Shown in pieces: positions 1-9,403 of a stretch of DNA of 45,159 nucleotides. Numbering within the stretch: position 1 is the first letter of the stretch; each line of letters opens with the position of its first letter. Under the pieces are notes generated by a model. That model did no database searches. It saw only the letters and a program-made list of their open reading frames with translations, and was not told where the DNA came from. The translations under genes and the position numbers were made by a program. The stretch is taken from the NCBI GenBank assembly GCA_018304615.1, contig JAGVVV010000009.1, positions 1 through 45,159 on the forward strand, in the 5' to 3' direction. Origin of the DNA: Candidatus Aenigmatarchaeota archaeon (GTDB taxonomy: Archaea > Aenigmatarchaeota > Aenigmatarchaeia > CG10238-14 > SCSR01).

Positions 1-71
1 GGTTTCTCCTGATCTTCCTTTTTTGCCAAATGAACTTCCTCTAATTCATCTTCTAAGTTTTCGAAAGGCAT
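1..71 (-). CDS. N-terminus of a gene running off the left edge (MPFENLEDELEEVHLAKKEDQEK...)
   Basis: ATG at 71 on the minus strand, open to the window edge; TATA-like TTATATAAA upstream. Confidence 0.5.
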   Translation of the reverse strand, partial: MPFENLEDELEEVHLAKKEDQEK

Positions 72-119
72 ATACTTACTTGACTCCACTTGTTTATATA
101 ATTTACTACTTGATAGTAA

Positions 120-1886
120 CTATCCTCTAATCTCTTCCTTCTTGACTTCCTCTGGTCTCTTGCCCTTCTCTATTGCTGATTTGCTTAGCTGGCCGTGCGT
201 CTCTTCAGGAACCACTAATAATCCTTTAAGCGGATCTCTGCCGTGCTCTTCTATTATTGTCCACTGCCTAGCTTCGGATGCTACTTGTCCGGGCTCAATT
301 CCGTAGAATTCTAATGGTAGTTTGTCAAAAGGTACATCCATTTCCAAGAATTTCTTGATCAAACGCAAGGACAAAACTGATTGTTTTATTGGATCTTCTC
401 CTCCACCTCTTTCAAAAATGAGATATACATCATCTTTCCCTTCTTTTTTTACATCCATTCCCTTTTTAGCCAGCTCCCGATACATCTTGTAAAGGTATTG
501 ATGCTGTTCTGAACCTATCGGGATTGGAATATGTGCTGGACCGAGGGGAGAAGGCCATCCACTATGAATGACACGTATGTATTTTCCGGCACCATCAGGA
601 AGAACTTGAAATGCTAAATCAGGATCAATACCATCCATAAGAAGATGTTCTAAATCAATTGCAATGCCCACATAAGGTGAAGTTATCTCTTTGATAAGGA
701 AAAACATCTGACCTGGTTGTGGAAATCTTAGTAAATCTTCGCTTCCATGCCCAGCCATTGGAGTCTCGAACAAAAATAAAACTTGTTTTTTTGCTAAAAC
801 TTGTTTTGGATCTTTATCTAAGTAGGGCCCTACACCAGGGCATTTATCTTGCATGAAATGACCCCAGACATATTTTGCAGAAACGGATGGGACCCAGAGT
901 TGATAAAATTGTCTAAATCCAGGATTTTCAATTGACCACTTTCCATTTACTTTTTTTATTCCTTTCCATTCCATCCATTTTTCTATATCACCTTTGAATG
1001 TTCCAAAATCATCTTTGAGAGCGTAATATTTTGCAGTGACATTAATAATATTATCCCAAAGGGGGTCATTTTCTCTTTCCATCCATTTTGCGGTTATGTA
1101 ATATGCAGTCCTCTCTGGTCCATAATGAAGAGATTTTGATTTAATTTGTCTTCTGAAATAATCATAGTAAACTTCGATTACGTATTTTGTTACATCCTCT
1201 CTAATCTCTTTTTTATCTTCGTCGGTTAATGTTTTCTTTTGTTCAACAGTTTCACCACTTTGAGTGATAAGTTTCTTTGTTTGGGACGATGAAAGAATTG
1301 TTCTTTTCACTTCTATGTCAATTATTCCTTGGAGAGTATCGGTGAATAGGTCTATCCAAATGTATCCTTGATTAATATCAATAAGCCATTTCTTAACCCA
1401 TTCATCTTTTTTATTCTCTTCATCAATGAATGTATTGAATGGTCTTCCCCAAACATCAACAAGATCGGTCGGTTGCATTTCTCTACTTAAAAAAATAAAT
1501 GGAGTTGATTCAGAAGAGTGAACTAAGACGTATTTTGCTCGGATTCTGTTTGCGTTTTCCAAAATTATCCACATCCTCTCATGACCTCTTCTGTAATCAA
1601 CGTCGATTGCAGAATCAAGATGCGGAAATTCTCTCTGGCCGAATGCCGGCGTCTCGCTATGAAGACCAAAAGTTATTCCCAGTTTCTCAACATTTTTCAC
1701 TCCATCATCTAGAGATGGGTCAAGAAATTCGGAGATTGATTCAAGGTCAACCTGAACGAAATTAACTCCTTTTGTGATTGAGTACATTGCCTTCCTAGGA
1801 ATTCCTGCGTACTGCATCGCCTCTTCGTGCCCTTTCTCTTTGGCAATTCCAAAAATTCCGCTCGATACACCGATTTTGATTGGCAA
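120..1886 (-). CDS. AP endonuclease 2/xylose isomerase-like TIM-barrel protein with a large internal insertion
   Basis: 588 aa; His/Glu/Asp-rich metal-site-like motifs in order: FGLHSE, YVLVHSS, FLFETPMAGHG, IAIDLEH, VIHSGWP, LIFERGGGED. Confidence 0.6.
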   Translation of the reverse strand: MPIKIGVSSGIFGIAKEKGHEEAMQYAGIPRKAMYSITKGVNFVQVDLESISEFLDPSLDDGVKNVEKLGITFGLHSETPAFGQREFPHLDSAIDVDYRRGHERMWIILENANRIRAKYVLVHSSESTPFIFLSREMQPTDLVDVWGRPFNTFIDEENKKDEWVKKWLIDINQGYIWIDLFTDTLQGIIDIEVKRTILSSSQTKKLITQSGETVEQKKTLTDEDKKEIREDVTKYVIEVYYDYFRRQIKSKSLHYGPERTAYYITAKWMERENDPLWDNIINVTAKYYALKDDFGTFKGDIEKWMEWKGIKKVNGKWSIENPGFRQFYQLWVPSVSAKYVWGHFMQDKCPGVGPYLDKDPKQVLAKKQVLFLFETPMAGHGSEDLLRFPQPGQMFFLIKEITSPYVGIAIDLEHLLMDGIDPDLAFQVLPDGAGKYIRVIHSGWPSPLGPAHIPIPIGSEQHQYLYKMYRELAKKGMDVKKEGKDDVYLIFERGGGEDPIKQSVLSLRLIKKFLEMDVPFDKLPLEFYGIEPGQVASEARQWTIIEEHGRDPLKGLLVVPEETHGQLSKSAIEKGKRPEEVKKEEIRG

Positions 1887-1891
1887 TTAAA

Positions 1892-3700
1892 TCACCAGGG
1901 CACGCCTTCATATCCAGGAACGTCAAACTTTGATTTCAAGAACGAAGCGACTCTCAAGAACTCAGGGCCTGTGATAGGCTGGTAGAATTTAGTGACTCTT
2001 TGGTGGATAGCGAACTCATAAGGACCATGGGCTTGCAGAAAACTGACATTCAATCCAGTCTTAGAAAGAACATCCCCAACTATATTTTTGGATTTGTTAG
2101 CAACTTTCATCGCCATCTCCTTTTGTTTTTTCATTTTTTCCATGAACTTATCGTATTCCTCTTCTTTTGTGATGAAAATTTCAGGAAATTCTTCTTTCAT
2201 GATCTCATCGGTTGCAAGAAGCCTATTCTTTTCAGTGTCTTTATCCATATACCCCATCTCCCCCAAAAGTTCAGCCATATAGTTGTCAAGTTGTTTTTCT
2301 TTTGCAACCAGTTCTAGCAGATGGATAATAATGAGGTTTTGCGTCTGTGTTGATCCTGACATGTCTTCTATCTGGACATCCTCTATTTCCTCTCCGTTTG
2401 GAAGCCTCAGTACAGTTCTAAACATTGGGATATCAAGAAATACGAAATAAGGGCTCCATATCCATGGCTCCCTCCCGCCCAAACCGACTATAGTTTCTTT
2501 GAATTGAGTGACAAGAATTTGTCTAGCTTTATAAATATCCACAGCAGAAAGTTTCACTCCCCATTCGCTCTGAATAGCTGGAATGAAACGTCTGACTACT
2601 TTGTCAATTGACGGTTCCATAGGCAAACTATCTACAGTGCCTTTGAACTTAATTGTCGTGTCTTTTTTCAATTCTTCTATATCATCTTTCGTGAATCCTG
2701 CTTCGAACGGAGATATTTTGTCAGGAGATTCCCTGGCAATCTTGTATTTTTCGTTCGGTGCGACTGGTTTCCACGCCCAAAGTGTCATCCAATCTGCGGA
2801 CTGAGCCTGAGCCTCGGGATGCAACCAAGACCTCTGAATATCAGTCCTTCGTTCCTTATTCGAAAGGGCATCATTGAGCATTTTGTATCTGGCTATGGTG
2901 GGCCTGAGCATGTTCCTGTATTCATCGACGGATTTTTTTCTTGCTTCTAGAATAATCAACAAGTTCTTGTATCTTCTTTTGACTGTGTCGAAAAATATCT
3001 TGTCCCTCCATTGGACATAAAGTTTGTTCTTAGTCGCTAGGACAACTCCTTCTGCCTCGGAGATCTCGTGCTTCTTTGATATTTCTTTGCCATCGACCTC
3101 ATCATCGGAAAGCTGCATGAAGTCAGCAATTATTGTCGGCCATCTTGGAGCAATTGATTTCAGAGCTATCAGTTCCCCTGTGTGGACGTCGACCTCGTCG
3201 ATGAAAATTGCCTTGATTGTCTGCTCGCCTTTTTTCTTTATCGTTTCTCCTTCCTCTTTCTTCCCTTTCTTTATTAGAATTTTTCCTTGTTCTATCCATG
3301 TCATGTATTCGAGGTAATCCCTGTACTTCCTTATGTCGTGATAGACTAGCTCCATGTCAGAAATTGCAGTGCTTATGCTTGCAAGACCCTGCTTGATCTG
3401 AGCTTCTATTTGCTCCCTCTGCCTGACTGTCAGTTCATAGTATTCTCTGAAAACCGGAGAAACGAATGTAGCTTCGGTGATCTTGGCTCTGACATAACCC
3501 CACTTTGGTAGTTGGAAAAAAAGCGAATAGGAACCGCTTGTCCAACCTCCGATTTTCGTGGTGAAGTCGATTCTCATCCTCCCTTCCAGAGGGTACCAAT
3601 TACCGGCCTCCCCCCTTTCGAATTCCTTGACTGTAAATTCTTCCCATGAAAGTGGTGGTGGACCGGAGGGAAGTTCTATAGGCATAATGATAATTTGCAT
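1892..3700 (-). CDS. hypothetical protein, 602 aa
   Basis: long ORF in operon-like arrangement upstream of the TIM-barrel gene; no family recognised. Confidence 0.75.
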   Translation of the reverse strand: MQIIIMPIELPSGPPPLSWEEFTVKEFERGEAGNWYPLEGRMRIDFTTKIGGWTSGSYSLFFQLPKWGYVRAKITEATFVSPVFREYYELTVRQREQIEAQIKQGLASISTAISDMELVYHDIRKYRDYLEYMTWIEQGKILIKKGKKEEGETIKKKGEQTIKAIFIDEVDVHTGELIALKSIAPRWPTIIADFMQLSDDEVDGKEISKKHEISEAEGVVLATKNKLYVQWRDKIFFDTVKRRYKNLLIILEARKKSVDEYRNMLRPTIARYKMLNDALSNKERRTDIQRSWLHPEAQAQSADWMTLWAWKPVAPNEKYKIARESPDKISPFEAGFTKDDIEELKKDTTIKFKGTVDSLPMEPSIDKVVRRFIPAIQSEWGVKLSAVDIYKARQILVTQFKETIVGLGGREPWIWSPYFVFLDIPMFRTVLRLPNGEEIEDVQIEDMSGSTQTQNLIIIHLLELVAKEKQLDNYMAELLGEMGYMDKDTEKNRLLATDEIMKEEFPEIFITKEEEYDKFMEKMKKQKEMAMKVANKSKNIVGDVLSKTGLNVSFLQAHGPYEFAIHQRVTKFYQPITGPEFLRVASFLKSKFDVPGYEGVPW

Positions 3701-3727
3701 TCCATTCTGCTTAAATTTTCTGTCGAT

Positions 3728-3895
3728 TCAGAGAGTCATGAGCCAGATGCCGATTCCCATGAGTATTAGGCCGAAAATGACACCGCCCCTTCCCATTGAC
3801 GCTGGCTGGTATTCGGTCAGCCAAGGGAAACCTATCACAATAACCAGCCCGACGAAGAAGACAATCCCTCCACCAATTTTGGTGAGTAAACTCAT
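3728..3895 (-). CDS. small two-TM membrane protein, 55 aa (MSLLTKIGGGIVFFVGLVIVIGFPWLTEYQPASMGRGGVIFGLILMGIGIWLMTL)
   Basis: hand translation of the minus strand; two hydrophobic helices; just upstream of the 602 aa gene; absent from the ORF track. Confidence 0.65.
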   Translation of the reverse strand: MSLLTKIGGGIVFFVGLVIVIGFPWLTEYQPASMGRGGVIFGLILMGIGIWLMTL

Positions 3896-3901
3896 TCTCT
3901 C

Positions 3902-4045
3902 TTATAACAATTGCCAGCCGATGCTTATAAGTACTGGACCGCCGATTAGCTCGGCCATGAAGAACATGGAGTCTTTAGTAACCCAAGCTGCGAAAAATAG
4001 TATCAATCCTAAGGTAATCAATGCTGGACCCAGTATTCCTGCCAT
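3902..4045 (-). CDS. small membrane protein, 47 aa (MAGILGPALITLGLILFFAAWVTKDSMFFMAELIGGPVLISIGWQLL)
   Basis: hand translation of the minus strand; 6 bp upstream of the 55 aa ORF, same strand; absent from the ORF track. Confidence 0.65.
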   Translation of the reverse strand: MAGILGPALITLGLILFFAAWVTKDSMFFMAELIGGPVLISIGWQLL

Positions 4046-4064
4046 GCCCTTGTATTGAAAACTC

Positions 4065-4076
4065 AGATTTAAATCT
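4065..4076. promoter_or_regulatory. perfect 12-bp palindrome AGATTTAAATCT in the divergent intergenic region
   Basis: direct reading; lies between divergent genes starting at 4045(-) and 4116(+); TATA-like. Confidence 0.4.
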
Positions 4077-4115
4077 TTTTAGCTTATCAGAACGAAATTA
4101 TATTTCAGTGAAAGC

Positions 4116-4652
4116 ATGCCAATATTCGCGAGAACCAAGCTTCTGATCGAGGACGAGTGCCTAGCTCCGCCGGGTGTGGTTTACATAACCTTGAACTACA
4201 ATGGACCGAATCCTGACAAATTGTATGTGAAGATCAAAGAACTGATTTATACAATCTGGAAAGTTGAGTTGAACGAACTGCAAGAAAAGGATTTTTCGTG
4301 GGATAGGAGCGGGGGGGCTGAGAAGTTCAGCGTGAGGTTTGAAGTTACGAAGGACTTGGACCAGTTTTCGTACATGTATATCATAATTGTATTGAGCGGT
4401 GAGGCAAGACCAAGTAAGGAATTTGGAAAAGAAGGTTCAGCGACTGTGAGGATGGAAGGAAAAATGAGGACAGAATACCCTCAAGACACAATCTGGCAGA
4501 GGAGTTTCTTCTACGAGATGTTCAGAGTGTTTTACCATCGAGTGATTTACGAAGATGCGAGAAAGAGGTTCAGAGAAACATGCCGTGAAAATATTCTCAC
4601 ATTTCAAGATGAAGTGAAATCATTTTTGAATATATTACCGAAGGTGGCTTAG
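4116..4652 (+). CDS. hypothetical protein, paralogue of the next gene
   Basis: shares IED[ED]CLAP...GPNP...[DK]F.WD with 4653-5204. Confidence 0.75.
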   Translation: MPIFARTKLLIEDECLAPPGVVYITLNYNGPNPDKLYVKIKELIYTIWKVELNELQEKDFSWDRSGGAEKFSVRFEVTKDLDQFSYMYIIIVLSGEARPSKEFGKEGSATVRMEGKMRTEYPQDTIWQRSFFYEMFRVFYHRVIYEDARKRFRETCRENILTFQDEVKSFLNILPKVA

Positions 4653-5204
4653 TTGGCGACTTGGAAAATCGAAGACGATTGTTTGGCACCAGGAAATAAA
4701 TATAGGGTGGATTATATAGGACCGAATCCTTTTAGGATTGCAAATGCGATTAAAGGAATTCTCAGAAGGGTGATGGAAGTTGAGACCAAGGATGTTTGGG
4801 AGAGAGATTTCAGATGGGACAACACAGGAGATCCTCGCGGATTTTTCAACCGATGGTATGTGCTGAAACCAAGAGATTTGTATTCGAAAGTTTTTCTTGA
4901 GGTCACTCTTCAAGGACTTCAACCATCTGATCCAAACAAGGATGGAAAGTTAGTAATGTTAATCGGAGGAAGAGTCAGAACTGATTTTAATTTAAACTCA
5001 GCTTTCAAAAAATCTCCCCTGTACTCAGGAAGAACCAACTTAGGGGGACTTGGAGAAATCGGCGGTCTTCTCTGGTTCTGGAACAGGATTTTTTACAATG
5101 ATATTCGAAGACAGCATATAAGATGGTGCAATTCAAAAGTGGATTTGGTGTGGAGGGAACTGAGGGGGATGCTGAAGATGCCGGTGCCTGAGAGGACGAT
5201 ATAA
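4653..5204 (+). CDS. hypothetical protein, paralogue of the preceding gene (TTG start)
   Basis: IEDDCLAP...GPNP...ERDFRWD; start abuts the previous stop. Confidence 0.75.
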   Translation: MATWKIEDDCLAPGNKYRVDYIGPNPFRIANAIKGILRRVMEVETKDVWERDFRWDNTGDPRGFFNRWYVLKPRDLYSKVFLEVTLQGLQPSDPNKDGKLVMLIGGRVRTDFNLNSAFKKSPLYSGRTNLGGLGEIGGLLWFWNRIFYNDIRRQHIRWCNSKVDLVWRELRGMLKMPVPERTI

Positions 5205-5205
5205 G

Positions 5206-5502
5206 ATGGCTTTCCCGAAATTGAATTTGCATTTTGGAAAAAAGAAAGATGTCACTGATTATGAGAAGGGTTTGCCTCCTCTTCCTCCTTTGGATAGAAA
5301 TCTCCCGTCGATGGAACCTCTTCCTGCCTTCACAAGAAGAGAGGTCACCATGGAATCTGCAAACGCGGACAACGTGAAGTCGAAGATAGATTTGATGACC
5401 ACACAGTTGGATAATCTGAACATCAAGTACGAGACTTTGAATCAGAAGATTGAGCAAATCCAGAAGATGATTACTGAAATTTACAGAATGGCGAAGAGCT
5501 AG
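5206..5502 (+). CDS. small protein with C-terminal coiled coil
   Basis: 98 aa; heptad-like SKIDLMTTQLDNLNIKYETLNQKIEQIQKMI; third gene of the + operon. Confidence 0.65.
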   Translation: MAFPKLNLHFGKKKDVTDYEKGLPPLPPLDRNLPSMEPLPAFTRREVTMESANADNVKSKIDLMTTQLDNLNIKYETLNQKIEQIQKMITEIYRMAKS

Positions 5503-7292
5503 ACGTAATAATAGTTTTTGGATTCTTTCTGTTCCATGTCGAGTTGGGAGTTGAGTTTGTTCGCACGCGGCCTGCCTGACTGAGGATCTTTTCTGAACGT
5601 CACTCCTACTTGGCTGAGGAATTTGTTGAAGGCGTTTTTAGTTGAAGTGATTTCCTCGACATATCCGTCCTTGCTTGATTCGCCTAGGAATACCATAGCC
5701 CGAGTCCCGATCTGGCTCAGGAAAAGGAGGTCGTGGTCGATGACAAGAGCGGATTTCTCATTTACTTCCACTAATCTGTTGATGAGTTTGGCTATCTCTA
5801 GCCTCTGTTCCACATCCAAAAAGGCAGAAGGCTCGTCAAGAAGATAGATGTCAGCAGGCTGGGAGAGGCATGCTGCTATCGAAACTCTCTGCAGTTCTCC
5901 TCCGGAAAGATGATTGATATTTCTTTCGAAAAGTTTTTCCAATTCTAGAGGCCTGACGAAATCTGATTTGAAAATTTCGTTCTCGACATCCCCGAAACTT
6001 GAAATGAATTCCCTGACAGTTTGCTCTGAACTCGTTTTCAAATATTGTGGTTTGTATGAGATTTTGACTGGGACGTCGATTTTCCCTTTGTCAGGTGTTA
6101 TTTCTCCGGCCAAGATTTTCGCGAAGGTCGTCTTTCCTAAACCGTTAGCTCCTAAGACTGCCAAGACTTCTTTTTTCCTTATGTTGCCTGATTTGACCTT
6201 TAGATGGAATCCTTCAAAAGATTTTTCCATGTCGCCGAACGAAACCATTATTTCGGATGAGGCTGTTTTGTCCTGAAGACTCGAGAAAAATTTAATCGGT
6301 TCTTTCCTGATTCTGACGTTGTCTTCTTTAATATAGCCGTCGAGAAAAGTGTTTATTCCGACTCTAACTCCATACGGTTTGGAGACTATCCCGTAAACTG
6401 CAGGAGCTCCGTAGAAAATGTGCACCCTGTCTGCAAGAAAATCAAGTGCTGCGAGGTCGTGATCTGCAATTAGAACTGATTTGCCATGGCAGAAACTCCT
6501 GATTATCCTGGCCATCGACAGCCTCTGGGAAACATCAAGAAAACTTGTCGGCTCGTCGAAGTAGTAGATGTCAGCATCTTTCAAAAGAGTTGCCGCTATT
6601 GCAACTTTTTGGAGTTCTCCTCCGGAGATTTGATCAATTTTTCTTTCTAAGATATCTTTCATGTCGAAGGATTCGACGATCTCGTCCAATCTGTTCTTCT
6701 CATCCGCCTTTTCCAGAAGTTTCCTCACGCTTCCCTTGTGGAATTTTGGAATCTCGTCTACTCGCTGAGGCTTGTAGGAAATTTTCACTTGCCCTTTTTT
6801 CAAATTCTCAAGATAAGACTGGAGTTCTGTCCCGCGAAAAAGTTTTATCAGTTCGTCGGCGAAAATTTCTTTTTCCATCTGGCCCAAGTTGGGTTTGACT
6901 TCTCCGACGAGGATCCTCAAAGCCGTGGTTTTTCCAGACCCGTTCGGCCCGACTATTCCAACAATTTCATTTTTCATAGGGAAAGGGAGTCTGTATAGGA
7001 CAAACTCATTCACACCAAATCTATGAACTGGAGATTCTTCAAGTTCGTGTGGAAGATTCACGATTGAAATTGCGTAATAACCGGAGTTGTCAGAAATTTT
7101 TATGCACAGTCCGCAGCCTATGCAAAGATTCTCATCGATAACAGGAAACCCCGTCTCTTTATCTACAAATATGCACGGCTGGTCTGCGCGGTTGATCGGA
7201 CAAATTTTCATTATCTGGTTGTTGAAATCCTCAAGCCTGCGAGTATCTTTGGGAAGGATTTCTTTGTCTATAACAGCTATTCTTTCAATCAT
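5499..7292 (-). CDS. abce1: ABCE1/RLI ribosome-recycling ABC ATPase with degenerate Fe-S domain
   Basis: two ABC domains (GPNGSGKTT, GANGLGKTT, SGGELQ x2), LCIGCGLC remnant, HRFGVNEFVLYRLP. Confidence 0.93.
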   Translation of the reverse strand: MIERIAVIDKEILPKDTRRLEDFNNQIMKICPINRADQPCIFVDKETGFPVIDENLCIGCGLCIKISDNSGYYAISIVNLPHELEESPVHRFGVNEFVLYRLPFPMKNEIVGIVGPNGSGKTTALRILVGEVKPNLGQMEKEIFADELIKLFRGTELQSYLENLKKGQVKISYKPQRVDEIPKFHKGSVRKLLEKADEKNRLDEIVESFDMKDILERKIDQISGGELQKVAIAATLLKDADIYYFDEPTSFLDVSQRLSMARIIRSFCHGKSVLIADHDLAALDFLADRVHIFYGAPAVYGIVSKPYGVRVGINTFLDGYIKEDNVRIRKEPIKFFSSLQDKTASSEIMVSFGDMEKSFEGFHLKVKSGNIRKKEVLAVLGANGLGKTTFAKILAGEITPDKGKIDVPVKISYKPQYLKTSSEQTVREFISSFGDVENEIFKSDFVRPLELEKLFERNINHLSGGELQRVSIAACLSQPADIYLLDEPSAFLDVEQRLEIAKLINRLVEVNEKSALVIDHDLLFLSQIGTRAMVFLGESSKDGYVEEITSTKNAFNKFLSQVGVTFRKDPQSGRPRANKLNSQLDMEQKESKNYYYV

Positions 7293-7296
7293 TAAA

Positions 7297-8163
7297 TCAC
7301 TGATTTGATGTCTTTTTCAGAAGTTCAAGATAGAAGTAGGTCCTTGCAAAGATGTAGAATGTGTAAGCGCCGGCTGCGAAATAGGAAATGAAAATTGAAA
7401 GCAGATATAAGTATGGATAGTTGTCGAGAATCACTCCGACTACCTGAATCCAGGCTTGCTTGTCTGAGGAAAAGGAATCGAAGCTGGAAATAGATGAAAG
7501 GGATTTGAACAGCACAGGTGTGATAGAAGCAGCTATTGAAAACGCGAGAGCCATGAAAATTAGAATTAAAATTACGAATAGAGAGAGCCAGAAGATCACT
7601 GTTTTCAGAATGTTCTTGCTGAAAAGGCTGATGCTTTTCTTGATAGCAGGAATCAGTTGGTAATTCTTGATCACTATTGCAGGCAGTGCGAAAAATAGAA
7701 GCAAGTCCAAGATTATGCGGATTATGTTCCCGATGACCGAGAGCTGGTATGCGATGAAGCCGATGAAGATTGTGATGAAAGACAAGGCGAGAAGCCTCCA
7801 GTATGCTGGCTGAGATTTTTTAAGGCTGAACCTGAATGATTTTTTCGAATATGCCTGATAAGTCAGGGCACCTACGAACCATAGGTTAACCAGCATCAAA
7901 ATCAAGAAGAGAATTAAGATTGTAGTGAAAGTCACTCCGATAATTCCAAAAGAGAATTTGGTGAACTGTAGGGACAGAAGGTCTGGAAGAATCTTCAGAA
8001 CTGGCTGCATGAATGTGAGTAACGCAGTCAGGAATACGAAATACAGGACGAAAAGTGGGAGTAGTTTCTTGCTAAGGAATCCTTCCTTCAAACTCCTGAT
8101 TATAATGTGCGGGATGCTCATCATTTTAACTTGAAACTCATCGGTATATAAGTCTTGTTGCAT
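7297..8163 (-). CDS. multi-pass membrane protein, 288 aa
   Basis: about six hydrophobic segments. Confidence 0.7.
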   Translation of the reverse strand: MQQDLYTDEFQVKMMSIPHIIIRSLKEGFLSKKLLPLFVLYFVFLTALLTFMQPVLKILPDLLSLQFTKFSFGIIGVTFTTILILFLILMLVNLWFVGALTYQAYSKKSFRFSLKKSQPAYWRLLALSFITIFIGFIAYQLSVIGNIIRIILDLLLFFALPAIVIKNYQLIPAIKKSISLFSKNILKTVIFWLSLFVILILIFMALAFSIAASITPVLFKSLSSISSFDSFSSDKQAWIQVVGVILDNYPYLYLLSIFISYFAAGAYTFYIFARTYFYLELLKKTSNQ

Positions 8164-8177
8164 TTATTTGAATTAGT

Positions 8178-9341
8178 ATGTTGGAAGTCGGAATTGTCGG
8201 CAAGCCTTCGTCGGGAAAATCAAGTTTTTTCAAAGCTGCAACTCTGATTGACGTGAAGATTTCTCCGGTGCCGTTCACGACGATAAAACCCAACAGAGGG
8301 ACTTCATATATCATCATAGATTGTGTTTGTAGAGAGATGGGAACCCAGTGCACGCCCAAGTACGGGATGTGTAAGAAGGGGAAGAGATTCATACCAATTC
8401 TCTTGTGGGATGTGGCCGGATTGGTTCCTGATGCGCATTTGGGAAAAGGGATGGGGATAAATTTTCTTGATGATATTCGCCAGGCCTCGGCTCTGATACA
8501 CATTGTAGACGCGAGCGGGATGACCGACGAAGAAGGAAGAATGACTTCAGGTCATGATCCTGAAAAGGATGTGGAATTTTTGGAGAAGGAGATTGATCTT
8601 TGGTTTGCTAGTGTGATCAAGAAGGCTGTGACTAAGTTTGAAAGGCAGTTAGGAAAGATGTCTCATTCAGATTTGTTGCAGATGCTGTCAGAACAGTTGA
8701 GTGGGTTGGAGGTTGATAAGAAATATATTGAGGAAGCTCTGAACAAAGTTCCTATTGCTGAGGTAGAGAAATTTGCAGCCGAACTCAGGAGAATTTCAAA
8801 ACCGATTATCATTGCTGCGAATAAGGTTGATTTGAAGGAGGCTCAGGAGAATTTAGAGAAGATGAAGATGAAGCATAATCTCGTGATCCCCACGTCTGCT
8901 GAGGCGGAGATTGCTTTGAAGAAGGCGGCTGAGAAGAATCTGATTGAATATCTGCCTGGAAATGATTTCTCAATTTCGGACCAGACTAAACTTGCAGGAC
9001 CTCAGTTGCAGGCCTTGGAGATTATAAGAAAAGAAGTGATTGAAAAATACGGTTCCACTGGAGTCCAGACATGTATGAACAAGGCAGTTTTCGAATTGTT
9101 GGATCAAATTGCTGTTTATCCTGTGGCTGATGCTGGAAAGTTGACAGACAAGGATGGGAACGTTCTTCCGGATGTTCATCTTGTTCCTAAAGGAACTACG
9201 GTGAAGGAGTTCGCATTCAAAATCCACACCACGCTCGGAGAGAAATTCATCGCCGGTATTGACGCAAGGACGAAAAGGAGGATGGCAGCAGATCATGTGC
9301 TAAATCATAGAGATGTTGTGGAAATAGTTCATGCGAAATGA
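8178..9341 (+). CDS. ychF: YchF/OLA1-like Obg-family GTPase with C-terminal TGS domain
   Basis: GKPSSGKSS, WDVAGLVP, ANKVDL, C-terminal TGS-like VPKGTTVKEFAFKIHT. Confidence 0.85.
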   Translation: MLEVGIVGKPSSGKSSFFKAATLIDVKISPVPFTTIKPNRGTSYIIIDCVCREMGTQCTPKYGMCKKGKRFIPILLWDVAGLVPDAHLGKGMGINFLDDIRQASALIHIVDASGMTDEEGRMTSGHDPEKDVEFLEKEIDLWFASVIKKAVTKFERQLGKMSHSDLLQMLSEQLSGLEVDKKYIEEALNKVPIAEVEKFAAELRRISKPIIIAANKVDLKEAQENLEKMKMKHNLVIPTSAEAEIALKKAAEKNLIEYLPGNDFSISDQTKLAGPQLQALEIIRKEVIEKYGSTGVQTCMNKAVFELLDQIAVYPVADAGKLTDKDGNVLPDVHLVPKGTTVKEFAFKIHTTLGEKFIAGIDARTKRRMAADHVLNHRDVVEIVHAK

Positions 9342-9403
9342 AGAATTTTTGGGCAACCAATTAATACCAGTATTTCTAACATTTATTTAGAGCAGGTGAA
9401 CTC

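Noticed and set aside
3558-4058. 166-aa plus ORF in the track
   Set aside because: Antisense to the 602-aa gene start and to two plausible small TM genes; proline/serine-rich with no recognisable features
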